Assembly (NCBI GenBank): GCA_015039465.1 | Contig: MU130695.1 | Span: 159,603-223,602, forward strand | Direction: 5' to 3' | From: Phlegmacium glaucopus | Taxonomy: Eukaryota > Basidiomycota > Agaricomycetes > Agaricales > Cortinariaceae | Length of the DNA stretch: 64,000 bases | Shown: positions 1 to 11,183 of the stretch, piece after piece | Layout of the letters: every line of letters starts with the position of its first letter | How positions within the stretch are numbered: position 1 is the first letter of the stretch | Notes under the pieces: generated by a model | The model's database searches: none | What the model was told of the DNA's origin: nothing | The model's input: the letters and a program-made list of their open reading frames with translations, nothing else | Made by a program: the position numbers and the translations under genes

Positions 1-447
1 TTAATATGATTACATTACTGTTTGAATGTACCTGTTTGAGACTCTCCGACCAGGTCAATGGCCTGAATGATGTCAGTGATGATTGACCTACAACTGGGTT
101 GAGTACCCTCATGGTTAGTGTTGCCACTGGTGTGGCTCAGAGCCATGAGCTGTCAAGCCAAGCCACTATTTTTGGCAGGCTGCACCAGTAAATTGGCTCA
201 GAGCCACCCTGAGTGGATCAAGTCATGCCTTCAGTCACATAAGACTGGTAAGAGGTAATCTATTGAAAAAACTTCTTGGAACATTAGAATACAACTATAT
301 TAGACAATCCAAGTATTAATTTTACTGTAAATTCTGGTATCCCATCCCTAGAGCCAGGCAGCTGCCTCCTATGATCATATTTGGTTCTATCTACAAAAAG
401 ACAAACAAAGCCAAAGTTGAGCCAAAGATTTTTATGTTACACAGATA
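1..447. other. AT-rich non-coding DNA
   Basis: No open frame with coding character and no recognisable domain in either strand. The stretch is AT-rich and ends at the left edge of the palindromic element that starts at 448. Confidence 0.5.
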
Positions 448-889
448 CACTGCTGGCACCAGGTGGTGTTTCCCATAGAAAAACTTATTTTTAGATATGT
501 TTTGTCATTTCCAAATAATTTTTCTCATGAAAACACAAAAAGTATTTCTAAAGGAAAATTCTAAAAATACATCAGGTGTTTCTCATGTGTTTCCCAAAGA
601 TAAATCTTATGTTTTTTCAAGGTTTTCCTTTCAGACAGAAACAGCAGAGAAACACCTATTCCACTCAGTGATTGGTGGAACAGGGGTTTCTCTGCTGTTT
701 CTGAAAGGAAAACCTTTAAAAAAACATAAGATTTATCTTTGGGAAACACATGAGAAACACCTGATGTATTTTTGGGATTTTCCCTTCAGAAATACTTTTT
801 GTGTTTTCATGAGAAAAATTATCTGGAAATGACAAAACATATCTAAAAATAAGTTTTTCTAAGGGAAACACCACCCAGTGCCAGCAGTG
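448..889. mobile_element. Palindromic foldback element, copy 1
   Basis: The two halves are near-perfect inverted complements over the full 442 bp. The element opens with CACTGCTGGCACC and closes with its complement ending in CCAGCAGTG; the arms meet near 670 (GTGATTGGTGGAACAGG). A second copy lies at 27572-28008. It has no transposase and any ORF inside is a by-product of the palindrome. The flanks, CAGATA on the left and ATATCTG on the right, extend the symmetry, so I cannot define a clean target duplication. The class is a non-autonomous MITE-like foldback of unknown superfamily. Confidence 0.85.
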
Positions 890-1724
890 ATATCTGACTC
901 TAGAAGATATTACAGCATGTTTTTTGTTATAAATATAGTGTACACAACTTGAATTATGGTTAAAATGTATAACTGAGGCTTAGCACACAAGTAGGACCAC
1001 ATGTGAACAATCTTGGTGATCCTAAATTGGCTCAGCTGCCCAGAGAAGCTCAGGGCAGCTCTGGGGTCATTATAATCAGCTTAGGTGCCTGAGCTGGGCC
1101 ATGAGTGAGCTGGGCAAAGCCTTGGAAACTCTACTCAGGGTAAAACATATGTGAAGCACATTTGTAGTTTGTTCCATCTAGAACCTACCTACTTTTGTAT
1201 CACAAGTTTACTCTGATCTAATCCATGTACTAGATACACTCAGTTCTTTAAAAAATGGTTGAAGGACCAAACTGAACCAAACTTTGGTAACACTATTAGA
1301 GAACTCAATTAGGAGTACAGATACAATGGAATCCCTAGTCCTCCACAGAAAACTCCATTTTTGGGTCAAATTATTATTGATCTATGTGTAAAAGAACTAT
1401 ATATATAATAGCTAGGTCCATCCATTAGTGTAGGGTTGCTTGAAATCACCAAAAAGGCCTTTTCTCCATTTAATTGGCAGATACTTTGGAGAGGTGCATG
1501 GCCACTAACCAAACCCAGTCACTTATTAAGTTTCACAGCCACAGAATTTGTGGCTAATCTGTAGATAGCCACTATTATGGTGGAGAATGGCAATAAATAA
1601 CATCTTCCCTCTTTTTTTTGCTTCTGAAATTCCAGCTCAGCCTTGAGTTCTTCGATATCATTTGTAAATGTTGATATGAAAGCATTATTGGTGTCATTTG
1701 AGAGATGGTTATGTGTTTTTGGTG
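890..1724. other. Non-coding, no feature recognised
   Basis: AT-rich sequence without a supported gene. The open frame at 1643-1840 runs into the end of the next element and is not supported as a gene. Confidence 0.5.
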
Positions 1725-2019
1725 GGATTTCACTGAACTTTACACTCCCCCACGTCTTCCTCCAGGAATTCCTGATAAATGAGAATATTCCTCACGGATT
1801 CCAGGTGGATTCTGGGTGGATTCCTGGGATTCCTATCTAATTCCTGGCAGATTCCTAGTTAATTCCTGGTGAGTTCCTGGTGGAATTCTGGTGAAATCAG
1901 CTAAGTCATTGACTTGTTTTATTTAATTTAATTTTTCCTTGATTTTTGTTATTGCAAGATATATATTGAAAATTATATACAAGTACATTAATTACTTATT
2001 AATAACCTATTAAATAAAC

Positions 2020-2880
2020 TAAATGTACCCCCGTGAGGGGGTTATATGATTGTAGTATATTAAAATTAAAATGAACCCTGGTGAGGGGGTTGTTGTTGTT
2101 GTCATGTGAGGGCTGTAATAGTATATTAAATAGATAAACCCCCCGTGAGGGGGGGGTTGTTGTGTGCATGTGTCATTGTTTGTATGTGTTTTATTTGTAC
2201 ATGTCCTTGTTTGTATGTGTCCTTGTTTGTATGTGTCATCATTTGGATGTGTTGTTTGGGTGTTGTCAATGTGGGTCCTCATCGTCATACCTGTCGTCAG
2301 AGTAATTAAACGAAGAATAGAAAAATAAAAAATAAAAATAACCCCCCCAGTGAGGGGGGGTTGTCATTGTACGTGGTGGTGGTAGTTGTCGTGCATGGTG
2401 GTCATCATCATCGTGCATGGTGGTTGTTGTCGCGGTAGTTCTCCTAGTAGACTACATCAGGACTAAAAAAAAGAAATAAAATAAATAAAAACCCCCCCAG
2501 TGAGGGGGGGTCATCATCGTCGTCGTCGTCGTCATGCTGGTTGTCATTCACGTGTTGTTGTTGTTGTAACATTTTAATAATAAAAAAGTAAACCCCCCAA
2601 AGTGAGGGGGGTTGTTGTTGTTGTTGTTGTTGTGGCCATTGTGACCGTGGTTGTTGTCGGTGGTGGTGGTGGTGGTTACCTCGTTGTTGTTGTTGCCCCT
2701 CGTTGTTGTCATTGTTCCTCATTGTTGTTGTTGTTTGTTGTTGTTCCTCATCATTGTTGTTGTTCCTCGTTGTTGTTGTTGTTCCTCATCGTTGTTGTTG
2801 GTTGTTGTTGTCATCCATTCTCGTCCTCCTGTGTCATCCTGGATCTCATGGTGGTGAGTGGTAGTTGTGAGAAGACAAAA
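2020..2880. repeat. Compound microsatellite with recurring C-run/G-run hairpins
   Basis: Six copies of a small hairpin (runs of 5-7 C, then a short GTGAG-type loop, then 5-7 G) occur near 2026, 2076, 2140, 2341, 2490 and 2591. They alternate with AT-rich runs and trinucleotide tracts of TTG, GTC and GTT. The long open frames here are only repeated Val, Gln, Asn and Asp codons. It lies inside the element that starts at 1733. Confidence 0.85.
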
Positions 2881-3213
2881 TAATGTTTGTTGATTTGTGA
2901 GAAGTGCGTCACATGCGGTCACATGACCATACCTCGCAGCCTGAACAAAATTCAAAATTCCAATGGTGGCAAGGCATTGCCACCATTTATATATATGAAT
3001 TACACTTAGATATGATTATTTAAATTTTGAATAATATTTAAAAGTAAGAGCCTGTTCAGTGCGGATTATTTTTGGATTATTCCGAGATTATGTTGCATAG
3101 ATTATTTGTGACCAAATGTGACAGTATTATTAGTCAGCCCATATCTTATCACATCACGTCCTTAACTTGTTTTTATATCGCAACAAAACCACGCTTGCTG
3201 CATTATCTCACTC

Positions 3214-4837
3214 ATGGCAGCTTCAGCTCATTGGTCTGGTGATGCCGTCATTGCTTTACTCAATTTTGTTCTCTCCAAGAAGGCCACAGCTGGTGATGGA
3301 ATGTCATTTAAAACTGTAGTTTGGAACGAGGCAGCAACCATCGTAAATCAAATACCTAGGGTCAAGGGAGGACTGAAGACATCTGGTAGCTGCAAGAATA
3401 AGTTTGCGAAGGTATTCATGTACTTTACAGTCCCCCACGTTATCCGGCCAGAGTCCAGCGGACTGCCAAAAGTCCGGTGGAAGTCTGGCGGACTCCACTG
3501 AAATTCCGGTAAAAGTCCGGTGAGAGTCCGGTGAGAGTCTGGTGAAAGTAGAAAAATGCCTGGACTGTATGTCTGGTCACAGTCCGCCGGACTTTTGATA
3601 GAATTTAGGGTTATATTTAGATTTAGAGGTTAGGCTTAGGGTTATATTTAGATTTAGGGCTTAGGATTAATATTTAGGGATGGGGATATTTTCTGTCCGC
3701 GTGGTAGCGCGTTCTTAGGTTAGGAGGGGATACAGGCATGTTTTGTACTTCCACCGGACTTCCACCGGACTCTGACCAGACTTTTCTGGAGTCCGGCAGA
3801 AGTCCAGCGGAATTCCGGCTGGACAATGTGGGGGAGTGTAAAGTCCTCAGGTATTCTTATATTTATCTTCCATGTTTAACAACTCAAAAAAAGATTTAGT
3901 TGAAGGAAACATTTCATATTGTTGCAGCTATTAAGGCTCAGTCAGGCTTCAAATGGGATGACAAAAAGGGAGCGGATATTGGCCCGGAAAGCGAGGCTGT
4001 GTGGGAGGCATATGAAAAGGTGTGTGGTATATTTTATTCTAGTTTTCGAGGATCTCAGCGCTCTCTTTTTGTTTGGCAGAAGAATAAAGGTGCTTCAGCA
4101 TTTAAAAACAAGGGATGGCCATGGTACGACAGGATGCTGCCCCTAATGCCGACTGCACCTCGGGGAGCAAATACTTATCAGCCAATATCTGGATCTCAGC
4201 TTGTACAACATTCTTAAACTGATGAAGCGGAAGAAACTCAAGAAACACAGTCTCAGCCTATTTCTAATTGGGTAAACACTTTTATTTTCATTCTATAATT
4301 CTTATGCTAATACCCTGAGAGTCTCCTTCACCACCACCAGAGGATAGAACAGCTTCCAAAGCTGCCGAAGACTTTGAAGACGAACCGAGAAAAAATCAGA
4401 AGCCTCCTGAAACGCCCAATGTCAAGACTGGAGTCAAGCGCCGACAATCAGCTCTTCAAGTTGGTGAAGCCTCATCATCAAACAAGCGTCAGCGAGGATT
4501 TGAGGCACGGCCTTCAGGCGCTCTTGCACTTCATGGAATGAGAGAGGGCCTGGAGGAATTTACGGAGGTCTTTCATGATGTGATGACAGGTAAAAAATCA
4601 AACCTTGATGCTACTCCTATTCAAAAGTCAATGGCCATGAAGTGGGCTCAAGAACTCGAGACGGATCTGAGTGATAGGTGTATTGTCGGTCTTATTGATA
4701 TGTTTCAGGCAGATGTAACGGTGGCAGATGCATATATGTCTCTCTCTCGTGAGAGCATTAGGAAGAAGTGGGTCAGTGTTTGGGTTAAAGATATTAAAGA
4801 AGAAGAGGAAAATGAGGTAGTTTCAGACAAGGAATAA
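3214..4837 (+). pseudogene. Harbinger ORF1, Myb/SANT-like DNA-binding protein, one stop codon
   Basis: This is the accessory DNA-binding protein of the Harbinger element. Exon 1 is 3214-3409 (AHWSGDAVIALLNFVLSKKA...), exon 2 is 3900-4019 (KETFHIVAAIK, GFKWDDKKG), and exon 3 starts at 4080 (KGWPWYDRMLPLMP). The last exon encodes a basic linker (GVKRRQSALQ) and a C-terminal region (QELETDLSDRCIVGLIDMFQ) that ends at 4837. The trihelix-like W..D..V..LL pattern fits Myb/SANT-like ORF1 proteins. A TAA at 4215-4217 interrupts the frame, most simply from CAA by C-to-T. The foldback element at 3418-3848 sits in the first intron and duplicated the donor site. Confidence 0.75.
3418..3848. mobile_element. 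Word-repeat foldback element (GTCCGG word), nested
   Basis: The element has termini ATGTACTTTACAGTCCCCCA and GTGGGGGAGTGTAAAGTCCT(C) and an 8-bp duplication AGGTATTC at 3410-3417 and 3849-3856. The arms are built from variants of the 10-bp word GTCCGGCGGA and its complement. The centre is a run of TTAGGG/TTAGAT-like sequence. It is closely related to the element at 42378-42860. There is no coding capacity. The duplicated octamer contains the 5' splice site of the host intron (AAG|GTATTC), so the insertion sits inside an intron and leaves two candidate donors. Confidence 0.9.
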
Positions 4838-4864
4838 ATGTAGTAATATCCATATTCATTCCAT

Positions 4865-6164
4865 CTACTCTAACCCAATTCCACGTATTGCTTGATAACT
4901 TCTCCACATCGCATCAGCAATTCTATCTTGTCTTGAAGTTGCTCGAACAATTTCAGCTCGCCTTGCTGGTCCATCACTGAGTTCACCATACATACCAGGT
5001 TCAGGGTCAAAAGGTTCTTCAAACTCCAAGATTTCATTTGGATCTTTTTCGTGGATAAAGTTATGAATGGCGGCAAGGGCAGGGGGGAGGCGAGCCTGAA
5101 TTTCCATACTGTATTCAGGTGGGTGGATGAGAATAGCAAAGCGACGCTTGAGGATACCAAAGATCCGCTCAACAACATTGCGAGCTGGAGCATGGCGTAA
5201 ATTGTACAACTCTTCTTTGTTTGCAGGTCTAATTTAATATAATTTCAGCCACAGAAATGATCAGAGAAAAAAAAAATACTTACCTTACAGCAGCCCGACC
5301 CCACTCAGCCAAATGATATTGTACTCTGCGATATGGGATAAGGAGTGTGTCACACATTCCAAAACCAGCATCAGCTAGATAGTACTTTCCACAAGGAATA
5401 GCAAGATCAAGTTGACGGGCAATATTATACATACTTGCATCAGCTGTGCACCCATCAAACCCACTGAGAATGTAGTGAAAGCGCAAGTCAAACCCACAAC
5501 ATGCCAATGTATTTTGAGAAACACCACCTTTACAATCACGGGCAAGATGCCGCTCATGAGAAGGAGGGAAGCAGTTGACATGGGTTCCATCCATTCCACC
5601 AATTGCATCTTCAAAAAACAGGAACCATTTGGGATTATTCAATATTTCAGGTGGAACAGAGTCATGGATGGTTGGAAGATGGACATATTTTGTATAGAAT
5701 GGAGGAGAGGAGAGTGCATATAGGATGGTGCAGAAGGATCTGAAAATAAATTGTTTAAGACTTTTTTTTTACTTAAGATTAGGTACATACTTTGATATTG
5801 TTGCATTTGCATGCTGAAAACATTCCCCAACATGCCATATTGATAGGCCAGTCACACTTGTATACAGAAAAATGGCAAGTTGTTCTTCCAAGGTGATACC
5901 CTTTGTTCCACTTACACCCACAGCCTGCAGAGCAGTGACAAGTGAAAGGAATACATGAAGCCTCATGCCCAATTCACACTTGATTCTGTCTGGATGCCCA
6001 TTGATTAACTCCTGTACCCAAGCATGGCCAGTAAGGGCTGATGTATGGTATGGTGTCTTGTTGTAAAATGGTTCTGAAAATATCTGAGAGGCAGAGATAA
6101 CAGTGCTAACAACGAATGCAGCTGCTGCAGCTGCAAATCGATGTTTGGTTTCAGGTGATGACAT
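4865..6164 (-). CDS. PIF/Harbinger DDE transposase (three exons)
   Basis: This is the DDE_4-type nuclease that cuts and pastes the element. Exons are 6164-5791, 5739-5284 and 5228-4865, with introns 5790-5740 (GTATGT..TTTCAG) and 5283-5229 (GTAAGT..ATTAG); the phases fit. Exon 1 holds the helical N-terminal region (GITLEEQLAIFLYTSVTGLS). Exon 2 holds the first aspartate in GGMDGTHVNCF and the second in YYLADAGFG. Exon 3 holds the glutamate in ARNVVERIFGILKRRF. No internal stop or frameshift is visible, and about 400 residues is normal for the family. It converges with ORF1, their stops lying about 30 bp apart. It may still be active. Confidence 0.93.
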
Positions 6165-6572
6165 GTGGGAAAATTTACATAATTGTCACACTAAAATAAT
6201 CTACGCAACATAATCTCAGAATAATCCAAAAATAATCTGCGCTGAACAGGCTCTAAGAGTTGAGTTCATACCTGGAATTCCCAGGATTCCGGATGGATTC
6301 TGGGTGGAATCTGTGTTGGGGATTCCCAAGGAATTCTGGGAATCCTGGTATCAATTTCATTGTGTACCAGGAATCCACCTGGAATCCTTCTGGACTGGGA
6401 AGAGCCAGGAATGTCAATTTCAGGGGAAATTGGCTGGTGGGAAATTCCTCCCGGAATCCTGGTATTCCTACCAGGAATGGTAGGATTCCTCCAGGATTCC
6501 AGGAGGAATAGGTAGGAATCCACCAGGATTCCTCCAGGAAGACGTGGGGGAGTGTAAAGACCTCGGATTTCA

Positions 6573-7650
6573 CTGTGTTTGCTCAGATGAGGTTCTCCTT
6601 GCAAGCAGCCTGCTTTTTCCAAGAGTTTTTGGACTTTTTCTTGAGAGATTTAGACATTAGAGAAGGTATTTCAAAGCTTTTGTGGCTCCATAGCAGAGGT
6701 CTCATTGGAGGGTAGGGCATTTTGAGCATATTGACATGTCTAGACATGTCTTACATAATCATTTAAATGAGGTTTTTGGTGCAAGGAAACACGCAGAAAA
6801 AAGAAGTGAGAAAGTAAGGTGGCACATTAAAACCTCTGAAAATGCCTAAAAACCCTAAGGGGGAAAAAAAGGCAATTCTGTGAGGGAAGCTACCATGGGT
6901 GCAGGAAGGGTGGGTTAAAGAAATAAAGTGTGAAGAAACGGAACTAGAGCACAAGAACAGTAGTTAACAGGGATACACAATGTAGACAGAAAAGCATGCC
7001 CACCTAGAGCACAAGAACAGTAGCTAACAAGGTTGTTCCTGAGCCCAGGTGAGCTTATATAAAGCAGATGTGAGACCAAAGATGTCATAATAAAGACAAG
7101 TGAGACATGTAATGCTAAAGGCATGGCTTAGTGGCTGGAAGGCCCTTGCAGCATGATTAGCCTAGAGTAAACTGAGTTTAAACATCAATTAAATGAGGTT
7201 TTTGGTGCAAGGAAACACAGACCTATTTTTCTCCACCACAACATTTTTACATGTCAAACAAGTTGAGTTGCATCCAGTGAGCTGCACTTTAGGGAAGTGT
7301 TGCAGTGATTCTTTTTGTTTGGGCTTGCAAGTTGTAGTTCTTGGGTGCTTCCTTCTTGAATCTACATGTTATTGACCAAATTTGAAAAAACTGCTGCAAC
7401 ACTTCCCCAGATAAATGTAAATAATTTCAATTGGCAGTTTAATTTTACTGATATAGGTGCAAATGCATTCAAAAAATTGATTTGCCATGAATTGTGGTCA
7501 AGTCAGAGAGGACAAACAATGACAAACAGCCAGCTTCTCTAACATCATGCACCTAGATACTTGGAATCATCACACTGATCAAATGACATTTATCACATTT
7601 CCTTGGATTGTTTCTCTAAAATGTGTATATGTACCTGGAGATCCTGAACA
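6573..7650. repeat. Non-coding DNA with two pairs of direct repeats
   Basis: A direct repeat of about 30 bp (TTAAATGAGGTTTTTGGTGC..) occurs at about 6764 and 7189. A second pair of about 28 bp (CTAGAGCACAAGAACAGTAG..) occurs at about 6943 and 7002. The larger pair may be remnants of short terminal repeats. No supported gene. Confidence 0.5.
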
Positions 7651-7659
7651 CACAGTGCT

Positions 7660-9150
7660 GAGCCTTCAAAGAATGCTTGACAAGTTGAAAAAAAGGCTGA
7701 ATGTGTTAAAATTTTTGGGATGTTGGGTTGAAGTACATGTTCTAGCAGGAGAGTGCTAACACAGTGGGCTTATAGCTAGAGGGAGAATATGTCATGTATT
7801 GGTTCAAATTGATAGAGAGTTCTGTCTCTAATGGTTTACTACTTATACACTTTGGGTTGTGGCTATGCTTACACTTATCTACAAGCCCTATCCGCTATAG
7901 GTCAATATTCCTCCTATCTACTCTGGTCCATATCCAAATGTTTGGCTTGTACCGAAATATTCCAACAGAATGGGGGTGAGAGATAATCAGATATATTGTG
8001 GGCTAACAGGAACAAGAAATAGATAGATACATCAGGATAACATAATTTTAGTTTCCATCCTCAAAACCCAGGTCCATTTCTGCAGAAACTGAGGTATGGG
8101 TATATTTTCAGAAACCTTGGAAACCTAACAAACCAGCAACTATAAATATTAAATGTTACAATATTTAACTAAAATAGTAGTATTTACTACAACTGGCCAA
8201 CACCAGTGGGGGATTGGGTCAAGAGAGATGGTCTTTATATAAGTAAATTGCCTCAGGGTTTGTGCCAAGCCCAGAATAATCCAGAACAGTTACATAATTG
8301 ATGGAATATTCTGGGTCCCAACTGTGACCCTGAGGCCATTTATAAAGGCAACCACATTACACTCAATCCCACCACTAGCACTTGCTAGTGGTGGTATGAT
8401 TAATCATTAAAGTAGCAAGGTTCTATAAATATATCCCAATAATATGTAAATAATTTGCCAGGTTTCTTGGTTTCCAGATTTCAAGGATTCAGGAATCCTT
8501 ATCTGATAAAACCTTGAACATCACTATTGAAAGCTCTTGATGAGATAAACATGATTATATTTGCTGATTTGAGTTTAGACTCTCACATTTATAGTCCACT
8601 TGCAAGCCAAGAGCAACTAAGAACAGTAGGTTGTCTCTGCTTCAATATCCTCTACATTAATCTCTAGAAAATACCAAATTCTAACTCCAACTAAGTGAGT
8701 ATCATTACTATTGATATGAAAACAGCTGCAACACTGCCCTACCAACACAATCTGGCAATCTAATGCTGCCACATGGGTTGTTAGGAAACAAAAACAACAT
8801 TGGCAGGGTTTCTAATAGAGCAATGATATTAACTGATGCTGTTCTGAACTGAGGTCCCACACATTTTTTTACAACTTTTGGTCCAAAAAATTTGGCCACC
8901 ATAAAGCAACCATCAAGGGTCATGGGAGGAAACTTCAGAAACATCAGAAACATGGTTTTTGACATATTTCAACCCACTGAATCCAAATTTGAACGGGGAG
9001 GGAAGGGGAAGGGGGAAAAAGAAAAAACTCCTAATAAATAAAATATATGTAAAAATCATCTATGACAGAGTGGTGCATGATGTGTTAAAAAAAATTGACG
9101 TGGCGGCACATGCATGAATAGGGGCAAAGGGAATTTGGAATAGATAAAAT
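7660..9150. repeat. Decayed duplicate of the 3' flank of the 48-52 kb gene
   Basis: Short blocks match the region just below the intact gene at 48321-52681 in the same order: a GAGCCTTCAAAGAATGCTT block (7661 versus about 47610), an ATATATTGTGGG block (about 7990 versus 47658), and a GGGGAAGGGGGAAA..CTCCTAATAAATAAAATATA block (about 9008-9050 versus 47880-47930). The segment between them holds unrelated sequence. It is the tail of the duplicated gene segment described next. Confidence 0.6.
8196..8390. repeat. Small inverted-repeat (MITE-like) block
   Basis: ACCAGTGGGGGATTGGGT and TAAATTGCCTCAGGGT on the left are mirrored by ACCCTGAGGCCATTTATA and CAATCCCACCACTAG on the right. The arms are imperfect. 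No target duplication is evident. Confidence 0.4.
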
Positions 9151-11183
9151 AGGATCAAATCGCACTTCGTCTCTTATCCGCAGGTGTTCCTCTTCCAGTC
9201 ATCTTCAGCCCACCCATTTCAGATTGCCGGAGTATAAATACTCTTACAGCGTCCAAACGGGGTGGTGGGAGTGGTAGAATCCTAACTGAGAGTTGAATGA
9301 GTTGTTGATGGTGGTGGGTAATGTGGATGATGAGAGGCGGGGTGGAAAATGGATTTGCATTGATAGAGTGTGGTTGTCATTGTCATTAGTGTTGTCATTG
9401 GCAGCGGTGGTGGTGATAGCGTGGTCAATGATGTCAGTTGTTGAAGTTGGCGTTCCTTCCGATGTTGAAGTTGATGGAGAAAGCGGATTCGTAGATGAAT
9501 CCAGCGGTGAAGGAACCAAAGTCGGCGCTTCTTCCTCCAGCTGCTGCTGCTGCTCTTGTTGCATCTGCATCATCTGCATCTGCACATGTGGAGGAACAGG
9601 CGGGATATGGAAAGATGACACGAAAGATTGCGGTTCATTACCCACAACAGCGGTAGATTTGACTTTGACTTGGAGGAGGCGGTAGAAGAACTGGTAGGAG
9701 AGGTAGACGAAGTAGGCGGAAAGGAATGTTCAGCATTGAACGAAGGATCTTGGAATGGTTCAATGTCAATCTCCATTTCACCTTCTGCGTCTTGGTCTCG
9801 GTCTTGATCTTCACAGGGAATTGTAGCAATAGACGAAACAGTGCCTTTCTTCTTCCCATGGCCAGATATCGGCCTGATCTCCTTCAGCGTTCGTGATAGA
9901 CATCGTTGTAATTTTCGTTATCATCATCCTCTTCATAATTCTCGAACCCAAACCCATCATCTTCAAACCCTTCATGCCTCCACTCGTCCCCAATCCACCT
10001 ACAAACCCATCCATATCGTCATCATCATCCACCAATTCAAACGAATGCGTCTCCTCATTCATAAATTCATCGTGTCTACGTGACGGCGATGAGCCTGACG
10101 ATATGCAGCATCCGAATCCGAAGTCGAAAAAGCAGCTGCAGCCGATTTTGAATCTGAAGTTGAAGAACTTTCACCTACTCCTTCCACCATTTTCCGCCCA
10201 TTCCTCCACCACCGCTTTCTACCTCTAACAGGAACTGAACCACATCCAAGCGGAAACCCATGAACAGAGTAATAATCATGTGCTTCTTGAGCTACCACTG
10301 TACGGATCCACTTTCCATAAACTCCTTTCTTTATCGATTTTAGGGGTCCATTCTGGGGTTTGATAGTTCTGGTGTTCAATTTTCTTTTGGTATTGCCTAG
10401 ATGAGCAAGGAGCCGGAGGTTGAGATTGGATCTGTGGGAGCGCTGCGAGTTGAGGAGGTGGAGGTTGTTGTTGAGGAGATGGAGCTTGGGATGCAGGTCC
10501 AAGCAGAGGCGAACAAAGATGCAACTCATCTCCTTGAACTTGACTTTGATCTCCAAAAGACAGTACTGGAATCGAAAGCCCAATGTCCATCCCTTGCTCT
10601 AGCCCAGCTGTGAGTGCTGCTGCCGCCGGTCGTCTGCCATATTCACATCTATCGTATCCCACCCTTTCATCCTACGCTCATGCTCATCCACCATCATCGC
10701 CGCCGGTGGTAAAGAGGGCAGTCGCTGCGGCGCAGGAGGAGGAAAACAAACAACCTTCAAAAAAAAGCGATGAATAGGTAGGCAGCGTGGGGTTTGGATA
10801 CATCGGTGAGGTAGGTGCCGAAGTGAGATATGTCGGTGACATTGGAGATGTCGAAGAGTTGGACGTGGGTTGAGATATGTCAGATACGCAAATTGATATC
10901 GCTGGTCTGATATTGTAGGAATAGTAGATGTGGGATGAACACATGATTGTGGTGATGGTGAGTGTAGGGGTGAAGATGGACGACCAAGAGAATGAGAATG
11001 AGATGACAATGATATATCAGACGAAGATGTGGTAGTCGTAGTTTCATTTGTGGTTGGCCCAGTAGGGGCTAGAATAGGTGCCATCGAATGCTGCGACAGC
11101 GGCCGTTTCATCCCAAATGCCCATCTAATTGGGTGACCATGAGAATTCCTGGAACGATTGAGGTGTGTCGTGCCTAACAGCAA
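9150..11183 (-). pseudogene. Degenerate paralogue of the AT-hook-type nuclear gene
   Basis: This segment aligns in order with the gene at 48321-52681. It contains the block TVVAQEAHDYYSVHGFP (about 10250-10310), the acidic FELVDDDDDMDG block (about 10010), EGEMEIDIEPFQDPSF-like residues (about 9770) and Pro/Ser-rich exon 2 sequence. It is broken. The part equivalent to about 48000-49220 of the intact copy is missing, with the junction near 9152. Intron 2 and its exon borders have been lost through a deletion at a GGATCCGT/TATCCGT microhomology near 10310. Several frameshifts split the rest. I infer a segmental duplication followed by decay. Confidence 0.85.

Larger units (their letters stand above)
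3048..6253. mobile_element. PIF/Harbinger DNA transposon
   Basis: The terminal inverted repeats are about 60 bp (3048-3107 and 6194-6253) and begin GAGCCTGTTCAGTGCGGATT on the left. They are flanked by the 3-bp duplication TAA (3045-3047 and 6254-6256), as is usual for PIF/Harbinger. The element holds two convergent genes: ORF1 with a Myb/SANT-like domain on + and a three-exon DDE transposase on -. It has been invaded by a 431-bp foldback element at 3418-3848. ORF1 has one in-frame stop while the transposase looks intact, so the copy is young but may need a partner in trans. Confidence 0.95.
1733..6564. mobile_element. Word-repeat terminal element carrying a nested Harbinger
   Basis: The left end reads CTGAACTTTACACTCCCCCA and the right end reads GTGGGGGAGTGTAAAGACCT followed by C. 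The ends are flanked by identical 8-bp duplications GGATTTCA (1725-1732 and 6565-6572), and the match continues for CTG. Inside each end are many imperfect copies of the word GGATTCC/GGAATCC. The same termini occur at 3418-3848, 29259-29597 and 42378-42860 with different internal words. Removing the nested Harbinger (3048-6253) leaves about 1.6 kb with microsatellites and no transposase, so the element is non-autonomous. An 8-bp duplication is typical of hAT-like transposition, which is inference here. Confidence 0.75.

Noticed and set aside
497..832. Open frame of 111 codons
   Set aside because: It lies wholly within the palindromic element and reads through its inverted arms; the complementary strand gives a near-copy of the same peptide.
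2602..2883. Valine-rich and glutamine-rich open frames
   Set aside because: They are produced by TTG/GTT and related trinucleotide repeats on both strands.
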